Source: Dermatophagoides farinae (lineage: Eukaryota > Arthropoda > Arachnida > Sarcoptiformes > Pyroglyphidae). Taken from it: DNA of 64,000 nucleotides. Below are positions 34,401 to 47,299 of the stretch, one piece after another (the first letter of the stretch is position 1; each line of letters opens with the position of its first letter). Under the pieces are notes generated by a model, which was given only the letters and a program-made list of their open reading frames with translations, made no database searches and was not told the DNA's origin. The stretch covers positions 62,001-126,000 of the forward strand of contig NC_134678.1 of NCBI RefSeq assembly GCF_024713945.1, read 5' to 3'. Both the position numbers and the translations under genes were made by a program.

Positions 34401-37340
34401 AACACACACCAACACACAAACACGATGAATGAGAATAGAATCTCGGCTTTTTATTCGTTAGCATAGCATGGTATGGTTGAACTAATCATCATTCATCAAT
34501 TGATTTTCATTTTTTATTGTTATTATTATTATAACCAACCAACCAGTCAAGTAGAGAGAGAAAGAAACATCTCAATTCTGGCTTTTTTGTTATTGGAATA
34601 TTGAATATATATGAATATATTGTTCATGGCCACAATAACAACAACAATAACAATTGTCTCATCTTCATTACACACACACATACAAATCACGATTGTCATT
34701 GTTATTCATATCAAAACGATTGTTCCGTATGTATGTATTTGGTAGGAAGGTAGGTCATCATCATCATAACATTTGTCATATGTTTGTGTATAAATCATTG
34801 TTACTGCTGCTGGTCAGACTTTTACTCATCATCATCATCATCATCATCATCATTGATGTTTCAAATGTCGTGCGTATCTCATATACAATAATAATAATAA
34901 CAAGAATTGATTGTTCCATTGTTTTTTCTGTGTTTGTTTTCGTTTCAATCAATTTTGAAAGCAAAAAAATGAAAGTCTCTCTCTCTCTCTTGTTTGTCCA
35001 TTCATTAAAGACCAAACATTCGAATCAATCAAACAAAATAATAAACCAATAATAGATTTCTATGCACGAAAATTCAAATATTTAAATTCATTCGCCCAAA
35101 TCTTATCAATTTGATGATGAGAATCGTGATTCATCATCATCATCAATACAGACTACTGGTCTAACTGATTACCAACAACAACAACAAAAACAACAACAAA
35201 GAAAGAAACAATAAACGACTGTATGAAACGAGTCTGAATTCAAGCATTGATCATTGATTATTTCATTAAAGTGAATATAAATGCATGTGTGACCTACCTT
35301 TATATTATTATCATCCAAACATTTTTCGTTTGTAACCAGTTTCATTTGATTAGGGATAATGTTGCTGTTATTCATTGATGCGGGCTTGATGTTGATGTTG
35401 TTAATCGGATGTTTCTGATCCGATCTATGATGGTGATGGTTGTTGTTGTTGTTGTTGTTGCTGATATTAACAGTTGATATCGAATTTTCTCGATCAATTA
35501 TCATTTCTTTTTGGCCTTTGGCGGTTATTGAATGTTTAGTCTCACTATTATTATTATTATTATTACGATCAACGATATTAACCATAGTTGTTGTTGTCGT
35601 CGATTTGTTGTTAGTCGATTGTGATCGTGCCAATTTATTCGATTCTTCTCTATATTTTTGTGCCAATGTCGATGTAGATGTTGCTGATGATGATGAATGT
35701 ATGCCCGTATTTTTATTATTATTATTATAATGATGATGATGATGATGATGATGGCTACTTCGAATATCGGCGGCGGCACCTTCTTCGATTTTCGTTGTTG
35801 AATTCAATTTACTTTTTTGCCATATTTTTAGATATGAAGTAGCCATCAAGCCATCATGGTTATGATTATGATCATCATCATCATTATTATGATGACCTTT
35901 AACATTGATCGGATCAAACATATTGTTGTTGGTTGCTATTATTGATGATAAATCAACATCTTCGATCGGTGTTGCTTTTTCACTAATCGTTGCCATCACT
36001 TTGTTTGGATCATAGTAGCCATCATTATAATCATCATCATGTACGAGTGATTTATGTTGCTTCAATGTTTTGATCACAATGGTCGATGGTTTATTTCTTT
36101 TTTCATGTTGTTTATCTTGAAATAATCGATCAATCGATTGGATCATCGAATCTTTTTGCTGTTCAATTGAAATTTGTTGTTGTTGTTGTTGCTGCTGTTG
36201 CTTGGCAGATTTCAGATGAAACCCGGTGGCAGCCAATGTTGAACTAGTAAACTGGGCAATATCACAAACAGACATGGTCATCAAATCTTTGGTATTCGTA
36301 TGATACATTAGACTAGCACTTAATGATTTTGACATTAAATCAGCGGCTTTGATCCGCGTATAAGGTACATCGATATGTGGAAATACTTTTGGTTTTATCG
36401 GTGTCGAAAGAATCATTTCAGACCATGATGCTACTAATGCTGGTTTCTCATGTTTCGCTATCGACCATTTACCAGCTTTGGATGAATTTGCATCAGCATT
36501 ATCGAATGTTTTGGTTTCGTAATGATTTAGATATTTATCCATATAATCAATGGGCATTTTTTCAAGAATTTGATTCAAATTTAACCATTGGATTCCATCA
36601 TTCATGATACCAGTGAATATATTCGGTTCGAATGTTGTCGCGGTTGTCTCAGATTTTTCTTGTTTTTCATGTTCAAGACGATTAGTTACAGTATTCAAAC
36701 ATATTTCATACAATAAACCTTTGAATATTAGATCCATTAGACGATCATTTTTAGCAATTCTTCGTACAGCTGATTTACACGTATCATCATCATCATTGTT
36801 TGTTTGCATGAATCGATCAACCAATGGTAAAATATCGTTGAAACATTTTAAACGCCAACTATTTGGATTCCAATTACGTAATTCATCATCATCATTTAGA
36901 TTCGGTATGGTCAACAATGAACTTAGATGATTGTATTCATCACGATTTGGACAATATTTTTCCAATCGGTCTAAGCATTCGATTATATCTTGTACGGCAA
37001 CTTCCACTGTTTGATATGGTGAACCGGCTTCCGATCGTATGCACAATAATTCAACATATTTATGTTTATAAATTAAGAAACGAAATGTTTGCGTCGAAAA
37101 CGATTCGAATGATTCTAATGGTGAAACAAATTGTAACACATCATCCCATTGACCATCCAGTATGAGTTGTCTTAAGAAAATGAGATCATCATTGAAATCA
37201 CAATTATAAACACCGGTTTCACGTTCCAAACTTAATTGTGATATACATAGTTCACGATTTGATAAAAACTCAATGATCAAACGAATGGTATCCTCTTCGC
37301 GAACACATAGCTTTTCCGGATTCGTCGTCGTCGTCGTCAT
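28455..37340 (-). CDS. WDR47: WD repeat-containing protein 47 (nemitin), long form
   Basis: Neuronal microtubule-associated WD40 protein. The long form is exon 1a 37340-35298 (681 codons), then 29746-29445, 29378-29307 and 29238-28455, all in phase, 1,066 residues (human about 920). The N-terminus has the LisH/CTLH module: EEDTIRLIIEFLSNRELCISQLSLERETGV, then FLRQLILDGQWDDVLQFVSPLESF. The middle of exon 1a is low complexity (Gln, His and Asn runs). The C-terminus carries the propeller: [129 protein letters not shown] and VIQCRWHP. Joining exon 1a to the 29746 acceptor over a 5.6 kb intron is inferred from phase and homology. Shorter ATG-initiated exons inside that intron could feed the same acceptor. 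Confidence 0.85.
30498..31283 (-). CDS. Candidate alternative first exon (1d) of WDR47, Ser/Tyr/Arg-rich N-terminus
   Basis: A 262-codon open exon starts with ATG at 31283 (MSRSYGVGSDRW) and ends at a consensus donor GTAAGT in phase 0, the phase required by the WDR47 acceptor at 29746. The encoded segment is rich in Ser, Tyr, Arg, Gly and Asp (SKSPYRSTSSLSRTSS, SGGGGGRYTHS, SDSEPEYEPYSYKYDLKSK, an Asp run, ESDESMNEYLNCKSFYPDNLSEAKLF). I do not recognise the segment. No acceptor upstream of its ATG fits exon 1a phase, which favours a separate transcription start. Joined to WDR47 exons 2-4 it would give 647 residues with the WD40 domain but no LisH/CTLH. Confidence 0.6.
32136..32192 (-). CDS. 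Candidate mini first exon (1c) of WDR47, 19 codons
   Basis: ATG at 32192 encodes MTMSNVEKLFHQHQQRQQK and ends at a donor GTATTG, again in phase 0. A short Gln/His-rich start like this would add a small N-terminus to the WD40 part. The donor is weaker than consensus and the exon is short, so chance cannot be excluded. Confidence 0.3.
33928..34263 (-). CDS. Candidate alternative first exon (1b) of WDR47, Ser-rich, 112 codons
   Basis: ATG at 34263 (MWTTTSRPICPIHNPQSV) is preceded by an in-frame TAA 18 nt upstream. The frame runs 112 codons to a consensus donor GTGAGT in phase 0. Two long Ser runs come from triplet repeats, so part of the open frame may be a by-product of repeat composition. No family resemblance is seen. 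Confidence 0.35.
34827..34852. repeat. (CAT)n triplet repeat
   Basis: About nine CAT/ATC units in the WDR47 intron. Confidence 0.85.
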
Positions 37341-38483
37341 TGATCAAGTCAGCGAATATTACATTTTCGCCTTCAATATGCTGATAGACACGACGAATAC
37401 AACACACTGAATGATTATTCAATCAACATAAATTCATGGCCAAGCATTGGATTTGCATGTGGATGAAGAATAACCGCAACAATAAACAAAAGAATAATAC
37501 AATTATATAAAACCGGGGCCATTCAAAAAGTAGAGGAAATTTTTTTTGTTGGTAAAACCCGGATCGATCGATGGGTGTTGGTGCTCAATACCCGCAAATA
37601 CGGTTTTCAGCTCACTGGATTAATCATCAATCATTTGTTCGTATCTTTTCAGACAGTAATCATTTTTTTAATTAAAAATCGTTTAATCAATTAAAAAAAA
37701 TTAAATACAGATTCCAAATGCAAAATAAGAAAATTGTAGTATCAGTATCAGTATGTGTGTTGTCGGTTGATTGGTTGCGTTATGGATAAGTGTGGACTCT
37801 TGTAATTTGGTTTTTTTCAATGTTTAAAAATCTTTATTTTTTAGAAACAAAAATTACAAAATTTAATGTTCATCATGAATGTGAAATGCAAAAATGGAGA
37901 AATGTGTATGTGTGTTAATTTGTAACTATAAATGAATCATCATAAATCTTATGCAAGCCCCTTTTGTAGTAAATCTTTGTGTTATCATTGTGTAACAGGG
38001 CGCATATTTGTGACATATTCTCTTAGAGGAAAAAGAAAGAAAATTAAAAAAATAAATTAAAAGCCAATCAAATGTATGCGTGTGGGTGTGAAATAGAAAT
38101 GGTTGTAGAAATAGAAAAGCACAGAGAAATTTACAAAAAAAAATCAATCAGATAAAAAAATGTATTAAAAATGCGACAAAAAAAATGGAATGCCAATGGC
38201 AAAATGACGTGTGTGTGTGTGTATGTTGTATTCGATGATTGTTTGATTGGTGAGTGTAAATGGTCTCGAAATTGTACTAAAAAAAATCAGAGCGAAAATT
38301 ACGAAATTTGGGTTCAATGTTGTTTGGCTTTGGAAATTATTTCGTCAATTAACCAAATTCTTTTTTGAAGATGAAAATGAAGAATTTTTTTTTGTTATTG
38401 TATTTTGGTTGACTGTGTATGTGTTATTGTTTCAAAAGAGAAAAAAAAGATGAAAAAACGATAGACAAGATGCCATTTGTAAA
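37341..38483. other. Spacer between WDR47 start and fax stop
   Basis: It contains the WDR47 exon 1a promoter side (37341 to about 37600, with CGATCGATCGATGG near 37562) and the fax 3' UTR; a minus-strand AATAAA (TTTATT at 37833-37838) would give fax a 3' UTR of about 650 nt. No other gene is seen. Confidence 0.4.
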
Positions 38484-40579
38484 TTATTCTGAAGCAGCCA
38501 CTTCGGTTTTCGGTGCTTCACCACCATTTGGTGCAGCTGCATCTTGTTTATTAGCATCAGCAGCAGCAGGTTCAGCTGTAGTTTCTTTAGCAGCACCATC
38601 TTCAGCTTTATCTTTAGCATCACCAGCTTCCTTGGCCGTTTCTCCAGTTTTTTCTTTGGTAGATTCTTTTTTCTTATCTTTTTTTTCTTTTTTCTCTTTC
38701 TTCTTTTTGTCGTCCTACAGAAACAATGGCGAATCATTATTAATAATGAATAATGAATGACACTTATTCTGGATAATAATAATAATAAATACCTTTTTCT
38801 TTTTCGATTCTTCATCATCGGCTTTTGGTTCGGCCTGATCAGCTGGTACTTCTTTCTTAGGAAGATGAGTATTTAATTCTAATGAAGAACACATTTCTTC
38901 CCAATCGGGCCAATAAGTTGTTTTGAAACGATCAACCAAAGCGATCAGATTCGATGCTTCAGTTTCAATCCATCCTTTCATTTGATCGAATGGTACATAG
39001 TAAAATTGTGCCAAATGTGCGAATGCAACACAGTCAAGCTAATAATGATTTTTGTGATGAATGACAACATATTTAAAGAATGAGTCGACCTTTAATACAT
39101 CAATCAAAATAACTACATACCAAGTGTGGTTCTTTGCCAAAGAAGTAGTCTTTGCTTCCAAGAAGATTACTCAATGCTTTGAGATCTTCTTTAGCCGATT
39201 CTTGAATCTCTTCCAATGTGAAACGTCCACGGCCCAAGCCTAGCGAATCACTGAGATGCTATTTCCAATAATAAAATGAATTAGTTTCTCTCCTCCATCA
39301 CCACAATAACAACACAACACTTACCTTTTTGAAACCAAGTTTGAAAACAAAATTCAAGATTGAATTCGGGAAACGTGAATTGAATGTTCGTTTGATATCA
39401 AGTTGAGCGCTTTCAAGAAATTCCCGTGGATTATTGTAACGCCACCAACGTACAATCCTGTTATGAAAATGACCAAAACAAAAACCAAATTTATAATATT
39501 CATATTCATATTTGTTATTCAATTCAGTGTTGTCTCTATATATAAAAAACAAACAAAGCCTACACCTTTCTATCCATCCATCGTCAAATAAACATGATTA
39601 GAATTGATCATGATTTAAATTTTCTTTGGGCGCCTGTACATCATTGATGCGTCATGTAGATTTAAATTTTCTAGGCACAATTTGTTTTGGGAGTGGTTCA
39701 TTTCTATATCACAGTTTTCGCATGCTCCTACATTTACACACACACACATATCACTATCATCATAGATGTAACCATATCTATCCAAAAAAACCACACATAG
39801 TTCAATATAATAAATTAACTGACCCGCCTACGCGACATATGGGATGCAAATACAATGAATAAATGAAAAAATTCAATCTTAATCCTCAGTTTAGATTAAA
39901 ATTAACCTGAATGATTTAGTGGACAGGATTAAGCGAAGCTTTTTCAATTAAAAATTGAAATAGAAAAGGTATGTGGGGCTAATAGAAAAAAACAAGACTC
40001 ACCATCCGGTATGATTATTCAACATTGAAATGAATGCATGGCTAGTTGTTTTCTGCTCTTCAGTTAGACCGAAATCTAATTCTTTATCAAAATATTTTGA
40101 TAATTCTTTGATAATTGTATCCGAATCTTCGATTTCTTTGCCATTCAATTCCACAAATGGTAAATGACCTTTCTTGGATTTGAAACGAAGTTTGTGATCA
40201 ACGTTCTATAGGAGTAAGAGTAAAGAGAAATGCATAATTGTTTTGTAATCATCATCATTTCATCATAACTTACTTCATAACGAATGCCGGACATACGAAG
40301 CCAATTCTCCACTTTTAAACAACAAGCCGACAATGATGGAATAGTTGTTGATCGTGTAAATTGATACAAATAGACGACATCCTTTTCGAAATCTTTTTTA
40401 TGTGCTGTTATAGCCGGTTTAAGAGTCTCAGTTTTCTTTGTTGGTGATGCTGGTGTTGAATTGTTTTCATTCGTACTTTCTTTTACATCCGATTTCTTCG
40501 ACTCAACTGTTTCGTTCATCGTTTCTTCTTTTGGTGTTCCTTGTGTTTCCACTTTAGTTTCGTTTTCAGTAGTTGTCAT
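38484..40579 (-). CDS. fax: Failed axon connections (fax) homolog, metaxin/GST-like
   Basis: GST-fold protein that in Drosophila interacts genetically with Abl in axon guidance. Six exons, 40579-40274, 40205-40003, 39457-39325, 39258-39121, 39038-38793 and 38714-38484, give 418 residues, all in phase. An acidic/Ser-Thr-rich N-terminus (about 1-65) precedes the thioredoxin-like half: KDVVYLYQFTRSTTIPSLSACCLKVENWLRMSGIRYENVDHKLRFKSKKGHLPFVELNGKEIEDSDTI begins at about residue 67. The helical half includes NNHTGWIVRWWRYNNP, LGRGRFTLEEI, LSNLLGSKDYFFGKEPHLLDCVAFAHLAQFYYVP and FKTTYWPDWEEMC. The last about 100 residues are a charged Lys-rich then Ala/Glu-rich tail, like other arthropod fax proteins. 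The start is the ATG at 40579. Confidence 0.93.
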
Positions 40580-43514
40580 TTTCACGGTTTTTGATATATC
40601 GTTGTGTATACTAGTAGAAACAAAATGATTTAATCCAGAAGAAAAAAAAACTTATCTGTAGATTTTACTTGAAAAATAAAAAGAAAAAAATAAATGAATC
40701 AATGACAATTGACAAAAAGTTGTTGAACTTTTCACGACAATATATTTGTCAAAAAACTTATCAGAGCACTGATAACGTGTTAAACACACACACACGCACA
40801 CACAAACAAACAAGAGGCAAAAATATATTTGGATTTGGATAAAAATAAGAAAGTGATGATAACGATAATGATCGATCAAACACACACGAGCCTTACCGAC
40901 AAATAGAAAACACACAAAAAACCGATAACAATGGAATCAATTGAATGGATGATGATGATGAAAGGGCAGAAAAATGGATGGATAATAGATCTAGGTAAAC
41001 TTTTATGCCGATGATCTTATTTGGATGTTGAAAGATTTTCGAAATTGAATAATCTTTAGACAAGATAACACACACACACACGTAAGCGCGAAATAAGAAA
41101 TGAGAATTTAGAAAAAACGACGATGATAATGATGATGGCTATGCTCTTTTGGTCGTTGTTCTTTTTCAATTGACAAAGGCTACATTCAAATCCTAGTGTG
41201 TGTGTGTGAACCATCATCAAACATTGCTACTGCTTGCTGTTGATGGTTTGGGTTAAGCGGAGGGAGGTTGTGATTAACAACGCAATGCGGTATTATATTC
41301 TAGCAGCATTGAATATGAAGGGAAAAAAATTGCTTCAAGTTCGAAAAATTTTTTTCCCCATTTTTCCTCTACTACACACAATAATGATGAAACAGACATA
41401 CTGTACTAGTAGTATTTTTACTGGCTATGGCCATTACCACCACAAATAACGACCGTCGTCATCATCATCAAAATGGCGGCAATATTATTATTCGGGTATT
41501 ATATTCGAAACTAATGAAAATGCGAATTATGTGTGTGTGTGTATGAGGAAAAAGGAAAAACCAACCAGACAACTACTGCTTTCATTTCATTTGAAATGGT
41601 ATCCCATTGGATATTGTGGTGGCCATATGGGCGAGGTACACACATATCGAATCGTGTTGACAGAGAATGTGCAAAAATGGGAGTCAAAAAAAAATCACCA
41701 AATAGCCGTGCACGCCGTGATCATGATCGTAGATTCTACGAACTTTTGTTTGTATCTTGCAACCATGCGAGTTTTGGATTATTCTATTTAACACACAATT
41801 AAAGAGCAAAAATAAATATCGAAAACTTACCCAGGAATTAAAAACGTGATTTTTAGATAAAAAATTTCATAATTTTCAGGATAATTATTTTGACAACACA
41901 ATTGTAAGATCACAAAACCCTTCAAATAAATAAAACATACACACACACACAACACGTATTTGAAGCTTGTTAATCAATCAATTTGGTTAATGAAAAACTT
42001 GGCCGGAAATTAATAAAAAAATAAATGAAGGAAACCCCGGCGCGTTGATTAGCTGATATATCAATTATACGATGTGTGTGTCAAATTGATGAACAAAAAA
42101 AAAACAAATAGCCCAAACGAGGCAAACAAATGCACAGTAACTCATGTAAATTAACAAATCAGATAATAATAAAACACAAACGGCCGTAAATAAGCCGAAA
42201 TTTATTTTTTGTTTTCAAAAAGAAATCTTTGTTTAAAAAAATCGATCAAATCAAATCGAAAAGACGAACCAAATGAAACGACAGAGAAACAACGACTGAT
42301 GACAGCCAAGCAGTTTACCAATGCTTTTCTCTTGCTTCACACTCTTATATTCTTTCTCTCTCACTATATGTGCACAATTGCTCACCCTCTCTGTCACACT
42401 CGCTTACTCATGGTTTTTCGGTTTTTCTCTTTTTGTATCCATCTCTCTCTCTATCTGACAAATATTCAATGGTCTTTTTTTTCACATTTTGGTTGGTTGT
42501 TTAGTATCGTTCGCTGTGTTATTTATTGTTATTGGTAGTGGTTGGTTATTATATGGACCAACATCATCATCATTATCAATCCATAAGGCTAATAATAATT
42601 TTTGTTGTTGGCAGGCGTAGGCTACCTCTCTCTTTCTTGGTGTTCGATGATGGTCGTGTCATATATGACATATAATAATAATGTGTCATTTCGTATTCAT
42701 CGATAACAGCGCCACCACCAAATTGGGTGTATCATTTTTGTTTCGAACAAGTGTCCCATGTAGATCTTTATCGCAAGATTTGAATTTTGAAATTTTTTTT
42801 TCGATAAGGTATATATTATGTACGATACTTGGGTGGGGCATTGCGGTAAAAAAAATACGGCAATATATTAGATTGCAATCGTTAGATTACAACCAGAAAA
42901 AAAATATTTGTGTTGCAAAAAACAAATGATGAAATCAGAATCGATCCTGAATCATCATCTATTTTTAAAAATCAATTATCCATCCCTATCATAGACTTTG
43001 ATGTCCATTTGTTTCATCCATTCATTCATTCATTCGAATCATCGTTTATATCGCCCAGCACTTGATGATTCACCCATCCGAAATTTGAAACGTGAATTTA
43101 ACTGATTCTTTTTTGAATGAATAAATTTCAATTTTTTTCCTGATGTCATCCAACCATGAAAGAAAAAATTTCACTTGAAATTACTTTTTTTCATGTTCAA
43201 AAGTTAAGTGGATATCATGAGCAAAGCAAATCTGAATAATGACAGCATATATGAGGCAAAGATCACACTCTGATATCGATCGATTGAACCAACGATCGAA
43301 TAGTCAGAACAATAAAAAAAAGCACGCGCCCATTATACAACTAAACTAAACAATATTGTTCAATTATTTGATGAGCACATTGCACTCTCTCTAACAGTCC
43401 ATTGTCTATTACATAATGGAATACAACACACACTCACCGGAGGAATATATTTGAAAATCTCTATCTATCTCTATCTCTATTTGATTTGATTTCCGTTACC
43501 GTATCCTTCTCATT

Positions 43515-43517
<3 letters not shown>

Positions 43518-43551
<34 letters not shown>
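43518..43551. repeat. (CT)17 microsatellite
   Basis: Uninterrupted CT run of 34 nt; it makes a spurious Ser-Leu ORF. Confidence 0.95.
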
Positions 43552-43553
<2 letters not shown>

Positions 43554-44709
43554 ATCCACCACCTCCACACACTACGATCTACTCGTCCACCACACCATAC
43601 GCTATATGCATGAATGTATGTATCTGGGAGGTATCTGGTTTGTTGCACTCGATTCAATGATGATGATTGTGTGTCCCCAAATAGGATAAAGTCAGTCAAA
43701 TGAGCAAATATTCACAACCCTGGTTAATAAAAAATGAATGCTCGTTTTTTGAATCCGGAGAATCCTGCGAAAAAAAATTTGAAAACTTTAAAAATGAAAT
43801 CCATCTGTGTTCAGGGATTAATATTACACATTGCCAAAATCGGTGTATAAACACAGGAAAAATGTTTATGTAGTGAAAAACATTTTTTCATATGAAAACA
43901 TCACTCCAAGTCAGGCGTATCCATAGCACGTTTCCGGCTAACCGTATGATGATGAGTCACCCAAATACAAACTCAAATTATCGATGATGATTAGTTTGCA
44001 ATTAAATTAATTTGATTGGTTTAAAATTTAATGATCATCAATACCACAGCCAGTTTTTCGATCGCTCCCTATTTCTTTTTTTCGGATTTATATTCATTCA
44101 CATATGAATCTTGTTTGTTTGTTTGCTTGTTATATTAATGTGATGCATCATTGATCAACAACAAGATTTTTTTGCTCTTTTTTCTACAAGAAAAAAAGTA
44201 TTATTGAAAAATGAAAGATTCGAATGTCAAACTTGTTGACTCTGAAATTAAGACGCATCATCATGATCCTCATATAGAGATTTAGAAAAGGGGAACCTCT
44301 TGATGATGATGTTATGTTATGGTGGTTGATTTCCATTTTCAGTGATGGTTGTGTGGCGATAATTTTTTTTGTTGTTGATTATTTTGGTTGTTGTTGTTGT
44401 TGTTGTTTTTCACATTAGTTCGTTTGCAATAACAGTAGCTTATGTGGAGACTATATGGATTTTTGATAAACATGTACTGCTGAGAATGGGAGAGGGAGAG
44501 AACATCAACATTTTTATTTGGTGATCTGGATCGTGTCCACGGTGTCCAATTCCAGATAATGATCACAATCATTGGCAATACAGACAAACTAATCGTACAT
44601 TCGTATTTCGGGATTGATATTTCATCCAAACTAAACCAAAAGAAAACGAATCGAATCAATGATGATGATGATCAACAAATTGTTCGCTTTTTTATGTTGC
44701 ATGATGTTT

Positions 44710-44730
44710 ACACACACACACACACACACA
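44710..44730. repeat. (AC)n microsatellite
   Basis: Uninterrupted AC run of 21 nt. Confidence 0.9.
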
Positions 44731-47278
44731 AACTGCAAACAAAAAACTCAACCAACATGATTCGATAATGTTTGTTCGTTTGAGGGCAATGGCAATTCGT
44801 GCAGTGATCATAAAGATGATCGATATCGATATATATTTATTTATTGATACTTTCTTGCAAATCAAATCTCAAGTGTAATACTAACAGATTTGGAAATTTT
44901 TTCGTCTCCATTTGGTCAAATTCCTTTCACCATGGCCATCATCAACAACATGATGATGATTGTGACATTGACAAATAAACAACAAACATTTTTCTCTTTT
45001 TGGTAGAAAGACAAAAATTATTCACACACACACACACACACATATTTTCCAACTATGTTGTCAGCAGCAACGGAAATCATCAATGAGAATAGAATCAAGT
45101 TAATAAGAAAAATAAAAGAAAAACACACAAAAACAGAGGGCAAAATGCAAACTTAAATCATCATAATTAGGTTTTTTGTTTAAAATCAGCATAATTAGAT
45201 CACAATTGACATTTCATTGTTTTCGATGTGTGTGTGTGACAATATTTTAAAACGATCAACTAGTTTAGTTTTTTTTCTCGGTAGAAAAAAAAATCTCATC
45301 ATAGACAAGTAAAATAGATTGATTGATGTAACAAGTTTCTGTTTTCTTTGCCACTCAACTGTTATTATTAAAGGGTTGCACTAATTTTTTATTATTATGA
45401 CGCTTCTATCTAGGTCAAATCCCATCACATCATATCGTGTTCTAGATAAAACAGTGCTGGTTTCTTGAAATTTTTATTTTTACGAGGAAAAAAATTCAAC
45501 TAACCAAAATGAAAAGGAAAAGAGGCTGATTTGACCACATAACAATAACAATTTGACCATTTTAGGGCCAAAATGTTTACATACTAATGATATAGATATT
45601 TTGTTCAGTGTTTGTCGTCATTTGATGATGACATAATCTCATCATAGCCAATAAAATGAAATATAAAGACTTGTCTTGAATTGACAGTTTCTTTTCTTAA
45701 ATAAAAAAAAGCAGTGTGTATGTGTGTGTGTGTGTTTTGTCAACAACGACATCAAGTGTATATTTTACGTTGGATGTCGTGTGATTTTTAACACCACCAC
45801 AACAACACACACGTCTTACGACATACACACACCACAAACATAAATAAAATTTCCATTTGTGGCATCATTGTAAACAACCATTACCATTATCATTATCATC
45901 AACAATAACAACAAAGTGATGTGATGTTTTTTGTTGAATGAATCCAACGAAAATAGACAAAAAAAATTCATAGCATATCTAATGTGCTAGTGTGATCTGT
46001 GATCTATGATTTTGTCAATTGATCACACACGGTAAACTTGTGTTCTGTATAGCTACTGTTCTGGTCGAAACGAGAAAAGGGTTAATAACAAAGAATATTG
46101 ATTATATTTGGTTTATCGATCCGAAGCCATAAATATGTTGAGATGATGATTATTACAACATTGGCAAACATAATAAAAGACATGACATTTTTACACAATA
46201 ACAATCTCCATTTACAATTGTTTGGAGTCGATACAATTACAAATAATGGCCAAAATGAGATGGATGCAATCACATCACATTCATCACTATGATGATGATG
46301 ATGATGGCCAAAAACCTTGCAGAGTAGAAAAAATTAATTTAAAGTCGTCGATTGCGCGGGGGTGTTTATTAATTCCGATTTCTGTTTCTTCTTTTTCTTT
46401 GATAAACTTGTGTGTAGGTGTCTAGTGATTGTTGCTAATAATCATAAATTCTTGAAAACATTTCTAATCGATCAATCAATCTGTCTCATCGATTACTTAA
46501 TGATCAATAAATTGATTGTCGCCTGTGATTGAGATCAGAACCGGCAACAATCCGAGAAAAAAATCGATATTTAGTTTCGCCTAACACAAAACACCACTCG
46601 ATCAAAGATCAATATTTATTCACACACACACACACATCATTTGGTAAACACACACCTGAACTTCCTTGATTCATGATCACAAGATGACAATCATCATATC
46701 ATCATCACCAACATTGTCACATACAAAGCGAGAGAAAAAGAAAAAAAAGAAAAAAAATGTCAACATCAATCAATAACACAACAACAACAGCATTCTATAG
46801 CAGATCTAGATTTCCAGTTGAGATAACACCCTATAAAGAAAATGAGGAAAAAAATCTTTGCCGGATATCGAAAAATATTTGGTTGATATGGTGCATCGAT
46901 GAAATTTTTGGCTGATTAATAATCAATCAAACAAACAAAAATGTGAATTATTGATTGATTGATTAACCGGTTGCTATTTATTGTTTTTATATTCCATATC
47001 CGTTGTTTACCATTAAATATGATCCCTATCAGTAACGTTTTTTAAATAATCGGAAATAAGTACTTCATCCATCTGTAATCATCAGTGAATTTCAGTCATT
47101 TTCCGAATTTTCAAACTAAAAAAAAAATAAAATAAAATAAAACGGCAAAAACCAGGAAAGAGAGAAAAAAACATACATACAACAAACTACCGGATATACC
47201 AACTTGTCTTTGTTGTTGATGATGATGAGTTTTGATTAGATTCAATTGGTTTTCTCTCTCTCTCTCTTGTTCATCATG

Positions 47279-47299
47279 CACACACACACACACACACAC
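47279..47299. repeat. (CA)n microsatellite
   Basis: CA run of about 21 nt, next to a TC run (47254-47267). Confidence 0.9.

Larger units (their letters stand above)
29747..35297 (-). other. 5.6 kb WDR47 intron holding alternative-start candidates
   Basis: Apart from candidate exons 1b, 1c and 1d, the intron has no recognisable coding sequence. It holds short AC tracts (about 30452-30465, 31480-31498, 32761-32780), a CAT triplet run (34827-34852), a GCGC motif at 31513-31522 about 230 nt upstream of exon 1d, and many A/T runs. Confidence 0.5.

Noticed and set aside
38171-38453. Plus-strand ORFs between WDR47 and fax
   Set aside because: They lie in the probable antisense of the fax 3' UTR and show no family resemblance.
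41531-41802. Two overlapping plus-strand ORFs of 86-89 codons
   Set aside because: Overlapping frames, no recognisable domain and no splice context; treated as chance openings.
43486-43699. ORFs on both strands over the CT microsatellite
   Set aside because: Open frames are produced by the dinucleotide repeat (Ser-Leu or Arg-Glu runs), not by coding constraint.
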